From: Eulemur rufifrons | Lineage: Eukaryota > Chordata > Mammalia > Primates > Lemuridae | DNA: 64,000 bases | Reading direction: 5' to 3' | Assembly: GCF_041146395.1 (NCBI RefSeq) | Contig: NC_091002.1 | Coordinates: 2,536,501-2,600,500 of the forward strand | Shown: one piece after another, positions 1 through 64,000 of the stretch | How the letters are laid out: each line of letters begins with the position of its first letter | Position numbering within the stretch: the stretch's first letter is position 1 | Program-made: the position numbers and the translations under genes | The notes under the pieces: generated by a model | The model's input: the letters and a program-made list of their open reading frames with translations, nothing else | Told to the model about the DNA's origin: nothing | The model's database searches: none

Positions 1-88
1 ATTTCTTTGTTTCAGCTTTGGGGCGGGTATTGAGGGATAGGAGGGACTTCTTTTTTCATTAGGGAAGGGAGGGGTGCCTGCCACCAGC

Positions 89-1650
89 CTTACAATATAC
101 ATGGATTGGAAAACTCCATATTGTGAAGATGTCGATTCTTCCCAATTTGATCTATAGAATCTATGTAGATTATCAGTCAAAATCCCTACAAGCTATTTTG
201 TAGATATTGACAAATTGATACCAAAGTTTGTATTCATGGAATGGCAAAAGGCCTAGAATAGCCAACAAAACACCAAAGAACAAAACTGGAGAAGTCACAC
301 TACCTAATTTCAAGACTTACTATAAAGCTACACTACTCAAGACAGTGTGGTACAGGTGAAGGGACAGGCACCTAGACCACTGGAACAGCATGGCCAGCCC
401 AGAAGTAGACCCACAACATACAGTCGACTGATCTTTGACAAAGGAGCAAAGGCAATTCAATGAAAAAGAGTAGTTCTTTCAACAAATGGTCCTGGGAACA
501 ATGGACAACCATATGCCAAAAAAGAAAAACAAAAACAAAAACAAATCCCCCAAACCTAGATACAGACTTTATGCCTTTCACAAAAATGAAATCACAACAG
601 ATTCGCAGACCTAAATGTAAAATGCAAAACTATAAAACTAGAAGCTAACAGAGGAGAAAATGCAGGTAACATGGGCTGTGCTGGTGAGTTTTAGATACAA
701 AAACAAAATCAGAAACCATGAAAGAAAAAAATGATAAGTTGGATTTTACTCAAATTTAATAAGTCTGCTCTACAAAAGACACTGTAAAAAGAATGGAAGG
801 AAAAGCCATGGACTGGGAAAAAATATTTTAAAAATACATATCTGATAAAGAGCTTGTATTCAAAATATGCCAAAACTTAAAAATCCATAAGAAATTGAAC
901 AATCCAGTGAAAATATGGGTAAAAGATCTGAACAAAAAAGATACGCAGATAGGAAATAACTACATGAAAAATACTCAACATCATTTGTCATCGCAGATCG
1001 CAAATCAAAAGGTGACTCCATCGCACACCTATCAGAGTGGCACAAATTCACACACAAGCAATGGAAAACTCATACAGTGTTGGCAGGAACACAAAACTGG
1101 CCACTTCACAGGACTGTCTGGCAGTTTCTTACAAAGTTAAACATAATCTTACCCTGCAATGTAGCCATTGTTTTGGGACCATACAAAAACCTGTTCATGC
1201 ATGTTTATAGCAGATTTATTTATCATCGTCAAAAACTGGAAGTAACCAGGATGTTCTTCAATAGGTGACCAGATAAACTGTGAATATTGTACCACAATTG
1301 AAAAAAATGAATTTCCAGCCACAAAAAAGACATGGGTGAATGTTAAATGCATATTGCTGAGTGAAAAACGCCAGTCTAAAAAGGCTACATATTGTATGAT
1401 TCCAATCATAAGACATTCTAGAAAAGGCAAAATTATAGAAAAAGTAGAATGCTCAGTGATTGCCAGGGGTCCAGAGAGCGGAGGCAAAGAGTGAATGGGT
1501 GGAACACAGGAAGTTTTTTAGCGTAGTGAAACTATGGTGTATGATACTGTAATTGTGGACACGTGGCACTATGTATTCATTAACACTATAGTATTTATAG
1601 CACAAAAATGGACCTTATCATATGCAAATTTTAAAAAATTTAAGAAATCC
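89..1650 (+). mobile_element. Old L1M fragment (ORF2 end and 3' region)
   Basis: Degenerate LINE-1 sequence. The region near 230-330 matches the ORF2 stretch around 'caaaactggagaagtcacac'. The region near 1300-1640 is a typical L1M 3' end. It is many-fold frame-broken and has no coding potential. It may be more than one fragment. The first 88 bases of the window are unassigned. Confidence 0.7.
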
Positions 1651-3120
1651 AGGAGATTCCAGGAAGAAATGCAGAATGTGACAAAACAATCTAACTGTAT
1701 TTCAAATGTAAGAATCAACTTCATGCAAGGGGTTGGAGGAAAAAGATGCTGACCTAAGTCACTTTGGAAATGAGTGAAGTCTTCAGAACGAAATGCAAAG
1801 GAAACTGTGCCTAAGCTCCGTACGTTACTTGACAGAGCTGTTTCCCTCAGGGGTACGGGCTGTCCGTTCTGACCCCGCTGCCTGGGCACAATGGAATCGA
1901 ACAATTGAGAAAATGAACAGCAGAAGTGGAGCCAGGTTTCTCCCTACTGGAGGGGAGGTTTTAGAGGAGCAAGGAGAGGAGGCCAGAATGATCTGGCTAG
2001 AGTTGGGAACACCAGGGTAAATTCATATTTAGCTCAATATAGACACAGATGGTTACCTATGGAACATCTATGGATATGTGCATGTGTACGGGTTAGTATG
2101 CACACAGATATTTTCTCGCTCTGTCAGCCAGGGGGGCCTAGAAGCCACGACACCCCAGTAGCCACAAGCACATCCAGTGCTCAGACCTTGGTTTCCGATA
2201 CCACTCTCCAGGAAAACGAATCGCATTCCTTGGAGAAATGTCTGCTTTTGTTGCCGCAGTTGCTGTTGCTGTTGGCAAAGGAGACCAGAGTAGCAATGAC
2301 ACAGGGCAATAGCAGAATTGATCTCCTCACTCCCTTTCCTTGTTAATGGAAAGAAACCCAAACTCTGTATATAATTGAAAGAGTCAATGTGTGTGACCGG
2401 CCCGGAGCACGTGGCCTTGAGAGGTCCTGAGAAAATGTGCCTGTGTTGGCTGGGTCACAGTCCGGCTAGACATGGCTAGGGTGGCTGACTGGTTTCTGGC
2501 TTGGAGCTGCCCACTCAGGGAGGGCACAGCCATACTGGAATGGGCTTTATAGGAGAAGCTGATGCCATCAGCATGGGCCATGCTGAGGCTGAGGCAGCTA
2601 TGAGGCATCCAGAGGTGTCTGGCAAGCTGCAGACGTAAGTGATAAGGGCCTCCGAAGAAGTCCAGGGTGAAGACTTAGGGGCCACAAACATAAAGCTGTC
2701 CCAAATATCCCCTGCCAAGTTTGATCTCATACCTGAATTGCCACAGCAGAATTTTCACACGTCTGTTTTATCGCTTGAACTTAACAATCATTTATTTTTG
2801 TGGCTGTCAACGCAACTACACCAAACTCTTGGAAGACAGAATGCATAGCTTCAGAGAGGCTTAGCAATTTTAACCTCCCCATCCTGTAAGTAATAGAGCC
2901 TAAACTTGAACTCAAATGCTTTCTATTCACGCTTCCCGGAGCTTCTCTCTCATGAGCAGGCCTCCATGTACTGCAGCAGATGCCGCCCTTCGAGAAAACC
3001 GCCTTCACCCAGAGTGGCAACAGGAATGGAAGGAACAGCATAGTTTGATTTTGTGAATACATTAAAATACAATAGAAACAGAAGCTACCTTTATTGCACA
3101 CCAACATTTTGTCGCACCAT
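1651..3120. other. Intergenic stretch with no recognised feature
   Basis: Moderate-GC sequence with scattered short open frames of under 110 codons on both strands, none recognised. About 2840-2920 faintly resembles a MIR core but is too decayed to call. Confidence 0.5.
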
Positions 3121-3124
3121 AGAC

Positions 3125-3290
3125 AAAATATCCAGTATCTTCACTCTTTGCTACATCCCTACTCTATAGAAGGTATTAGGACCCTTGTTTTACAGATGAA
3201 GAGGCTGAAGTTAAGAGTGGTAAAATGACTTGCTCAAAAGTTGTAGAGCCAGTATTTAGACCCAATCTATCTGATTCTAGAAAGACAGGC
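3125..3290 (+). repeat. MIR SINE
   Basis: Contains the MIR core: 'ttttacagatgaagaggctga', then 'aaaatgacttgctcaaaagt' and a degenerate 'tagagccagtatttagaccc'. Confidence 0.7.
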
Positions 3291-3604
3291 TTCCTGCAGC
3301 ACATCTTGGTGTTTTGAGTTTATAAAAGGTAAATCAGTAGTTAGTCTTTCCCTGTCTATTAACACCGGGAGTTACCATTAGGTTAAAATGCTGGATTTTG
3401 AGCAGTGTGGGCACCTCCTGTTGTTGCAGATAGCCTCTTCAATCAGCCTTCAGCCTATAATTCTGAGCTTTTTTTGAAATCCTTATGTGCAATCTACTTT
3501 CACCCATGCATAATTCTAGCAGAGCCCTGTAGAAGCAGCAAATGATCAGAAGGGCAGACGGTCACCTTTGAGGGGCAGAGGGCACAGATATGGTGAGCCT
3601 ACCC

Positions 3605-3690
3605 CACCAAGCATTTTACAGATCTGGTTGCATCTACTCCTTACAACAAAGGATTCTCATCATCATTTTATTGATGAAGAAAATGAGGCT
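3605..3690 (+). repeat. MIR fragment cut by an L1
   Basis: 'tccttacaacaaaggattct' and 'ttgatgaagaaaatgaggct' match the middle of MIR. The match stops where L1 sequence begins at about 3691, so the L1 probably inserted here. Confidence 0.5.
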
Positions 3691-6600
3691 CAGAACAAAA
3701 GCAAAACAAACTAAAAATCAGTAGAAAAAAATAATAAAGATCAGCGAAGAAATAGATGTCATTTAAATAAAAAAAATTACAAAAGATCAACGAAATGAAA
3801 AATTGGTTTTTTGAAAAGATAAACAAAATTTACATACCTTCAGCCAGACTAATTAAGGAAAAAAAGACAGAAGACCCAAATAAATAAAATCAGAGATGAA
3901 CAAGGAGACATTACAACTGATACTGCTCATTAGAGACTACTATGGGCAACTATACACCAATAACTTGGAAAACCTTGAAGAAATGGATAAACTCCCAGAC
4001 ACATACAGCTACCAAGACTGAACCAGGGAGAAATCCAAAACCTGAAGAAATCAATAACAAATAACTAGAGAGAAGAAATGATAAAAAGTCTCCCATCAAA
4101 GAAAAGCCCAGGACCCGATGGCTTCACTGCTGAATTCTACTGAGCATTCAAAGAAGAATTAATACCAATCCTACTTACCCTATTCAGTCAGCCTTCCAAT
4201 GAAGATGTACCTCAAAAGAAAACTATATGCCAATATCTCTAATGAATATAGATGCAAAACTCCTCAACAAAATACTAGCAAACCAAATTCACCAATACAT
4301 TAAAAAGATTATTCATCATGATCAAGTGGGATTCATTGCAGGGATGCAAGGATGGTTCAACATTCACAAATCAAAGTGATACATCATATCAACAAAACGA
4401 AGGACAAAAACCATGTGATCATTTCAATTGATGCTGAAAATGTATTCAATAAAACTCAACATCCCTTCATGATAAAAACTCAAAAAACTGGGCATAGAAG
4501 GAACTTACCTCAACACGATGAAAGCCATGTATGACAGACCCACAGCTACTGAATGGAGAAGAGCTGAAAGCCTTTCCTCTAAGATCTGGAACAAGACAAG
4601 GATGCCCACTCTCAACACTGTTATTCAACATAGTATCAGAAGTAATAGCTAGCACAATCAGATAGGAGATGGAAATAAAGGGCATCCAAACTGGAAAGGA
4701 AGAAGTTCAATTATCCTTGTTTGCACACTAATATGGTCTTGTATCTAGAGAAAGCTAAAGACTACACAAAAAACAATTAGAACTAATCAACAAATTCAGT
4801 AAAGCTGCAGGATACAACATCAATATACAAAAATCAATAGCATTTCTACATGCCAACTGTAAACAATCTGAAAAAGAAACCAAGAAAGTGATCCCATTTA
4901 CAATAGCTACAAATAAAATAAAATACCTAGGAATAAACTGAACCAAAGAAGTAAGAGACCTCTATAATGCAAACTATAAAACACTGATGAAAGAAAATGA
5001 AGAGGACACACAAAAATGGAAAGATATTCCATGCTGTGGATTGGAAGAATCAATATTGTTAAAATGCCCGTACTACTCAAAGTGATCTACAGATTCAGTG
5101 CCATCTCCATCAAAATACCAATGACATTCTTCACAGAAATAGAAAAAAGAGTCCTGAAATTTACATGGAACCACAAAAGACCCAGAATAGACAAAGCTAT
5201 CCTGAGCAAACGAACAAAACTGGAGGAATCACATTATCTGACTTCAAATTATATCGCAGAGCTGTAGTAAACAAAACAGCATGGTACTGGCATAAAAACA
5301 GACACATAGACCCATGGGACAGGAGAGAGAACCCAGAAATAAATCCATACATCTACAGTGAACTTATCTTCTTGACAAAGGTGCCAAGAACATGCAGTGG
5401 GGAAAGGACAGTCTCTTCAACAAACCATGCTGGGAAAGCTGGATGTCCATATGAAGAAAAATGAAACTAGATCCTTATCACTTGCCATATATAAAAATCA
5501 AATAAAAATGTATTAAAGACTTGAATCTGAGACCTGAGACTACGAAACTGTAAAAGAAAACATTGGGGAAATGCCTCAGGACATTGATTTGGGCAAGGAC
5601 TTCCTGGGTAATACCCCAAAGCACAGGCAACCAAGCAAAATTGGACAAAGGGGCCACATCAAGCTAAAAACCTTCTGCACAGCAAAGGAAACAATTAACA
5701 AAGGGAAGAGACAACCCACAGAATGGGAGAAAACACCTGCAAACTAGGGATTAATAATTAGAATATATAAGAAGCTCCAACAACTAATAGGAAAAAATCA
5801 AATAACCTGATTAAAAATGGGCAAAGGATGTGAATAGACATTTCTTAAAAGAAGACATACAAATGGCCAACATGATAACATGAAAAAATGTTCAATATCA
5901 TTATTCATCAGAGAAATGCAAATCAAAACTACAATGAGATATCACCTCTCCCCAGTTAAAATGGCTTTTATCCAAAAGACAGGCGATAATGATTGCTGGT
6001 TAGGACGTGGAGAAAGAGGAAGCTTTCGTAAATTGTTGGTGGGAATGTAAATTAGTGTAACCACTACGGAGAACGCATGGAGTTTCCTCAGAAAACTGAA
6101 AATAGAGCTACCCTATGATCCAGTGATCTCACTGCTGGGTATAACATCCAAAGGAGGAGAAATCAGTGTATTGTAAAGATATCTGGACTCCCACGGTTAT
6201 TGCAGCACTATTCACTATAGCCACGATTTGGAATCAACCTAAGTGTCCACCAACAGATGAATGGATAAAGAAATTGTGGTTCATATACACAACAGAATAT
6301 TATATAGCCACAAAAAGAATGAAATCCTGCCATTTACATCAACACAGATGGAACTGGAGAACATTATGTGAAGTGAAATAAGCCAAGCACAGAAAGACAA
6401 ATCTTGCACGTTCTCACTCATATGTGTGAGTTAAATATTAAAACAGTTAATCTCATGGAGACAGACAGTCTGACAGTTGACAGAATGACAGTTACCAGAG
6501 GCTGGGAAGGGTAGCGGGGAGCAGGGATAGAGTGGGGGTGGGTAATGTGTACAAAAATATATTTAGATATGTAGATAGAATGAACAATATTTGATAGCAC

Positions 6601-6835
6601 AACAAAGTGACTGTATTCAACACCAAGTCAGGGTATACTTTAAAGTAACTAAAAGAGTGGAACTGGAATGTTCCTAACACAGAGAAATGATAAATGCCTG
6701 AGGTCATGGATACCCCCATCACTCTGATTTGATTAATTCACATTGTGTGCCTGTATCAAAACATCACTTGTGCCCTATAAAGGCAGTTGTACTGTTATGT
6801 ACCCATAATACTAACAATAATTAAATTAACAACCA
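3691..6835 (+). mobile_element. 5'-truncated LINE-1, about 3.1 kb
   Basis: The sequence runs from ORF2 into an intact-looking L1 3'UTR that ends 'tgtacccataatactaac' with an AT-rich tail. It is collinear with the second half of the larger L1 at 54200-61310 and looks like the same or a sister subfamily (identity in the mid-80s percent by eye over the last kilobase). Direction is opposite to EVC2. No convincing target-site duplication was found. Confidence 0.9.
4080..6395 (+). pseudogene. L1 ORF2 remnant (reverse transcriptase and C-terminal part)
   Basis: Broken reading frames at 4352-4534, 5016-5267, 5165-5464 and 6166-6381 are recognisable L1 ORF2 pieces. The first RT aspartate box (ISIDAE) is present near 4422-4440. 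The second box, normally FADD, is destroyed at about 4719-4735, where the sequence reads tttgcacactaa and introduces a stop. The copy is dead. Confidence 0.85.
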
Positions 6836-7094
6836 GAAGGGCCCACTGGGCTTTCTGATGGGAAAACTGGCCACATCGACTCTCCTCTGTGCTCCAGCTG
6901 CTGACTCCTGAGCACCCGCTAGTGCGCAGTGTGGCCGAGGGCCAGCTCATTGTGACGGTGCACAGCTGCCCCGAGGAAGCCATCGGCTCGCCGAGGTCCC
7001 AGCGTGATACTCGGTGCCTGCTGACGGGAACTGCAAAGGAGACGTGGTCTTCGGGTTGCCAGTGGAAATGGGCGTCCACGGCAGGTAAGCGTGT
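6836..7094. other. Intergenic, unassigned
   Basis: GC-rich sequence directly after the L1. Short frames on both strands are not recognised as genes. Confidence 0.4.
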
Positions 7095-7250
7095 TAGAGT
7101 TAGAGACCAGGGTTCCCCGTGCAGGTGGTGTGATTGGTGTGACTGCAGGCAAATCCCTTAAGCTCTCCGAGTGTCAGCTTCACCGGCTGCAAGATGGGAG
7201 TAGGGACACCCACCTGGGTGGGGCGTGAGGGATCACTGAGAAGCGGGTTT
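7095..7250 (+). repeat. MIR-type SINE
   Basis: 'gactgcaggcaaatccctta' followed by 'tcagcttcaccggctgcaag' and 'atgggagtagggacaccc' fits the MIRb pattern (sodium-loss-like core, then cctcatctg-like and aatgggg-like segments). Confidence 0.55.
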
Positions 7251-7559
7251 AGCAGCAGCCCTCAGTCCCTTTTCTCCCCGTCCCTGGTGACAGGACTCCC
7301 TAACGATTTCCTCCCCTCCGGAAAGACCCATCGCAGCTGAACTCTGCCTGGCTCAGAAACGCCCACAGGGTGATGTGGCCCAGCCCAGTGAGACATCACT
7401 GGCCCGCCCGCTGCTGCAGGGGCGGAAAGGGCGGGGACATCCCGCAGTTGGCGAACCTGGGACTCGGTGCAGTGTGTCTGCCGGCCAAGGCGTGAGGGCG
7501 GCCACGTGTGCACTGGCCAGGGCCAGAAGGAGGGACAGGGCTGTGGTGCTGTCAGGTGT

Positions 7560-7690
7560 GAATCCTGATTTCACTGCTCATTATAACAGCTTCATGATCT
7601 TGCAAACATCACTTCGGCTTTTTAAACCACTGAACATCCTCATTGGCACAACGGGAAAAATCACCCCAGGGGCGGGAGCATTTCTTGGCA
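7560..7690 (+). repeat. MIR-type SINE near the EVC2 3' end
   Basis: 'tgaatcctgatttcactgct' and 'cttcatgatcttgcaaacat' match the 5' half of MIRb, followed by 'aacatcctcattggcacaac'. It lies just beyond the probable EVC2 poly(A) site. Confidence 0.6.
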
Positions 7691-7814
7691 ACTGGAGTGA
7701 CAGAGGGCAAATCTCGCTGCTGAACGCCACATGTGTGTTGTGCCAAAACACAAGAAGTAACTAAAAACAAATGGTTCTTACTAAGTAAAACAAAAGTGGG
7801 TTCCAGCATGAAGA

Positions 7815-8225
7815 GCTTTGTGTAACATATATTTATTTTTAAGAGTCCCCTTAATAAAAATGGAATATGCAATAAATACAAAAAGTAAGAACGGAGAACC
7901 TGCCTTCGACACGTACAGCCCATGTACCATGCAGCCCGACCGCAAGATGGGAATCGAGGGCGGAGGGTCCCCTCCAGGGCCTCAGTAAGGTGGGAGTGGA
8001 AGGAATGAGTGTCCACGTCCCCGTGATGTGGAACAGAGTGGGCCACCCGGAAATTCACGAGACCAGATTCGGTGAGTCCCTGAAAGTCAGCTGTGTCGGG
8101 GTGGCTGCGCCTTCTGCATGTGCAGTTCGTATCTGCAACCTGTACACCACAAACACACAGACACTATGGGCCAGCGAAAATAAATCTTTCTGTCTTCAGA
8201 TGCTCCCGCGGAACTTTCCCTGGGG
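7815..8225 (-). other. EVC2: Probable EVC2 3' untranslated region
   Basis: The sequence after the stop codon has no further exon signals and reaches an AATAAA on the minus strand at 7832-7837, with a T-rich stretch (TTTTGTTTTAC) about 35 nt further on. This implies a 3'UTR of about 410 nt. The cleavage point is inferred, not observed. Confidence 0.5.
7832..7837 (-). promoter_or_regulatory. EVC2: Candidate polyadenylation signal AATAAA for EVC2
   Basis: Minus strand reads TTAAAAATAAATATATG, the first canonical AATAAA after the EVC2 stop codon. A downstream T-rich element at about 7780-7800 fits a cleavage/polyadenylation site. Confidence 0.55.
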
Positions 8226-61933
<53,708 letters not shown>

Positions 61934-62394
61934 CTGTTTGAAAAAAAATTGAGACAATATGCCTAGTTAAAGTTTAGAGAAAAATCTTTCTAGATACTTA
62001 AAATATTACTTTTCCTTTCAGAAGAATATACACAGGAAAAGAAACACTGGGCTTAACACCTTTAACCTCCCTGCCCATAACAAAGGTTTATGAGAAAGTT
62101 ATATACAAATAAGAAATGAGGGCTTTGAGAAGTGTAGCCTACACCTAGACACTAAAAGGCTGTCAGAGCATCTTTACTGCCCTGGGAAATGGAACATAAA
62201 TTTCACCCCGTCATCCTCCGGCCATGCACACACTCCCGCTGTGGAGCTCCTGCAAGTGCTGGGCACCAGGACAGGGTGAGCCGAAGCTCCGACGCAAGCC
62301 AGCCATCAGCCCCAAGCCCCAGGAGTTCTACACTCAGAGGAGACCACACAGGTGTATGCACAAATCCACAAAATGAACAAAACCCAACCAAACA
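61934..62394. other. EVC2 upstream intron, unassigned
   Basis: Begins with the T-rich acceptor tract of the exon at 61758-61933 on the sense strand. No repeat called. Confidence 0.45.
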
Positions 62395-62635
62395 CAGGAG
62401 AGTAATAACAACTAGCTTACATCGGGAGTTTTCTCTGCACCTAGCACTGGGCCAGAAGTGTTTCATGCCTCATCTAACTGAACCTAAGGAGAGAATATTA
62501 TTACTCCCATTTCACAGATGAAGAAACTGGGTCCACATCACACAACTGACAAATGGCTGAGCAGGGATTTGAACCCAGCAACCTAACTTAAGCACAGGGC
62601 CTGTGCTCTGACATCTTCATAGGCTGCCTTCAAAA
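62395..62635 (+). repeat. MIR SINE, well preserved
   Basis: 'acctagcactgggccagaag', 'ttactcccatttcacagatg', 'aagaaactgggtccacatca', 'gggatttgaacccagcaacc' follow the MIR consensus. Confidence 0.88.
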
Positions 62636-64000
62636 ATCCAGCTCTAACCAGTGGACAGCAGTGAGCCCAGCAGCAGCCGTAGCGTCATCCCAGGGATTGG
62701 CTTTGTTGCCTTTTTACCCGTTGGTGGAAATACCGTCCATATGATGGGTTACCAAGGGGACCAACGCTTTGTTCAACAAGAAACATATGGCACCAGGGAC
62801 ACCGTCCTTTCCACGTAAAAGCTGTAACACCTCCAGCTCTCAGCACTGAGAACTAGCGCCATCCAGACAGTGAAAGCTGGACGGTCAGTCAGACGCGGCC
62901 TAGCATTGCCCTGAGAATTACTGGTGACAGAATCCCTACAACACGGACGTGGCAGCTGTGTCCCTGTTCTCCACAGCACTGGGGCCGTGTGTGCCAGGTG
63001 ATGTGAGTCTGTTAACACTAAGTCATGCCATGGAGTCTGAACGCCTAGGAACACAACAGAATTCCTACGTTATGTCCTTTCCTTACAGTCTTAGTGGAAA
63101 AAACCTAGATCGCAATGGAGAGGCTAGCTCGCTCTCTATGTCCCGGGGCCTTCTGAGAGTGGCTCTCTCTTCCCGAGAGGCTGGCGACAATTACTTGGTT
63201 TCCTTCTGGGTTGGCCCTGATAGTCTCAGCCCTCATGTACTGGGCCGGTGCTGGCCGCACGTCCCCAAAGGAGAGGCAGGGGCAGGCTTTGTCTCTGTCA
63301 GTGGTTAGGTGAATGCTGAGTCGCGTGGCCTCGACTCGGAGGGCCTGCTCACAGGCGCAGGGGGGCACCCAGGCTCACACCTCCTCCTCATCCCATGTCG
63401 TCTTGCACCCCTGCTTTGGCAGTGATGGTAACAGAGGCTGGCTGCAAGCCTCGATTCACCCTGGGTGGATGCAGCTCGTTCTGCTGTGTGTGGAACCTAC
63501 ACTAGTGCAAGTAGGGAATTTCAAAGAGGAAAATTTAACCATCAAGCCAACTTTCTGGAATGATTTTCACTTCTAAAGATAAAACTGAAATAGCAGAGTG
63601 ACTGCTACATCAGAAAAACACACTGCTCAAGAACCACAGGTTTACATTCGTAAAATGAACACGACACTGCACCGAGGAGCAAACCAACCCCTACAGACTC
63701 GAGTGTGCCAGACGATGCCCCAAATCCTCCAGCACCATCCAAAGGTGCCTTGCTGCTGATAAACAGAGACTGGCTCATAGACCAGGAGAGACAGCCTGTC
63801 TAATGAATGACATCTGCACTTCTCAAATATTTTATTCACAGTCAAAACAGAAATTCCACAAAGTAAAGTAAGAGTTTGTTGAAATTACCCTTACCCTCAG
63901 CTGGGGCAAGCTGTCAGCACCCGTGATAACGCCGGAGACAAACAAAGAAGTGCATTCTTGCAAACCAGTGATGTCACTCTGCACATGTGTGCGTGTGTGC
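62636..64000. other. EVC2 upstream intron, unassigned, to the window edge
   Basis: No exon matching the preceding limbin residues was found here, so the next upstream exon lies beyond 64000. One weak exon-like interval at 63895-63978 (minus) is discussed under findings. The last bases are GT-rich. Confidence 0.5.

Noticed and set aside
61934..64000. Next upstream EVC2 exon inside the window
   Set aside because: No minus-strand segment here encodes the limbin residues expected before DNIEELMDFF; that exon must lie beyond 64000.

Overview
This is a window of primate nuclear DNA, almost certainly from a strepsirrhine (lemur, loris or galago). Two of its four Alu elements carry the expanded A-rich middle linker typical of strepsirrhine Alus (12609-12941 and 57273-57613). 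A 5'-truncated L1 at 40092-40306 also has a 3' end I associate with that lineage. All other repeats (MIR, L2, L1M, MLT1/MST-type LTRs, older AluJ) are common mammalian or primate families. No bacterial, plasmid or phage features are present.

One protein-coding gene is visible: the 3' half of EVC2 (limbin), on the minus strand and running right to left. Eleven coding exons can be placed to the base. Every splice phase matches and there are no internal stops. They run from 61933 down to the stop codon at 8226-8228 and encode the last 736 residues. By human numbering these are probably exons 12-22 of 22. EVC2 is a ciliary membrane protein that partners EVC and transmits Hedgehog signals downstream of Smoothened. 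The signal peptide, membrane segment and first half of the protein lie beyond the right edge, as EVC itself would (head-to-head with EVC2 in human). Left of about 7.8 kb I see only intergenic DNA and L1 copies.

Layout: 1-7800 intergenic (old L1M at 89-1650, L1 at 3691-6835, MIRs); 7815-8225 probable 3'UTR; 8226-61933 EVC2 exons and introns; 61934-64000 the next upstream intron. The intron at 52258-61757 holds a nearly full-length dead L1 (54200-61310) with a younger Alu nested in its ORF2. Other introns hold a solo ERV LTR with a 4-bp target duplication (35982-36432), a poly(A)-tailed retrocopy with a 14-bp target duplication (48267-49043), and a 70-bp inverted-repeat hairpin (53099-53168).

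The most striking element is a minisatellite at 18441-25396: exactly 148 copies of a 47-bp unit with no net length change. It fills 83% of the intron between the exons at 26231-26445 and 17776-17863. It is CpG-dense and contains a 9-unit higher-order repeat. In the direction EVC2 is transcribed, most units present a pyrimidine tract plus CAG|G, an array of over a hundred decoy 3' splice sites. I found no novel gene system; the interest lies in this array and in the repeat architecture around a disease gene.
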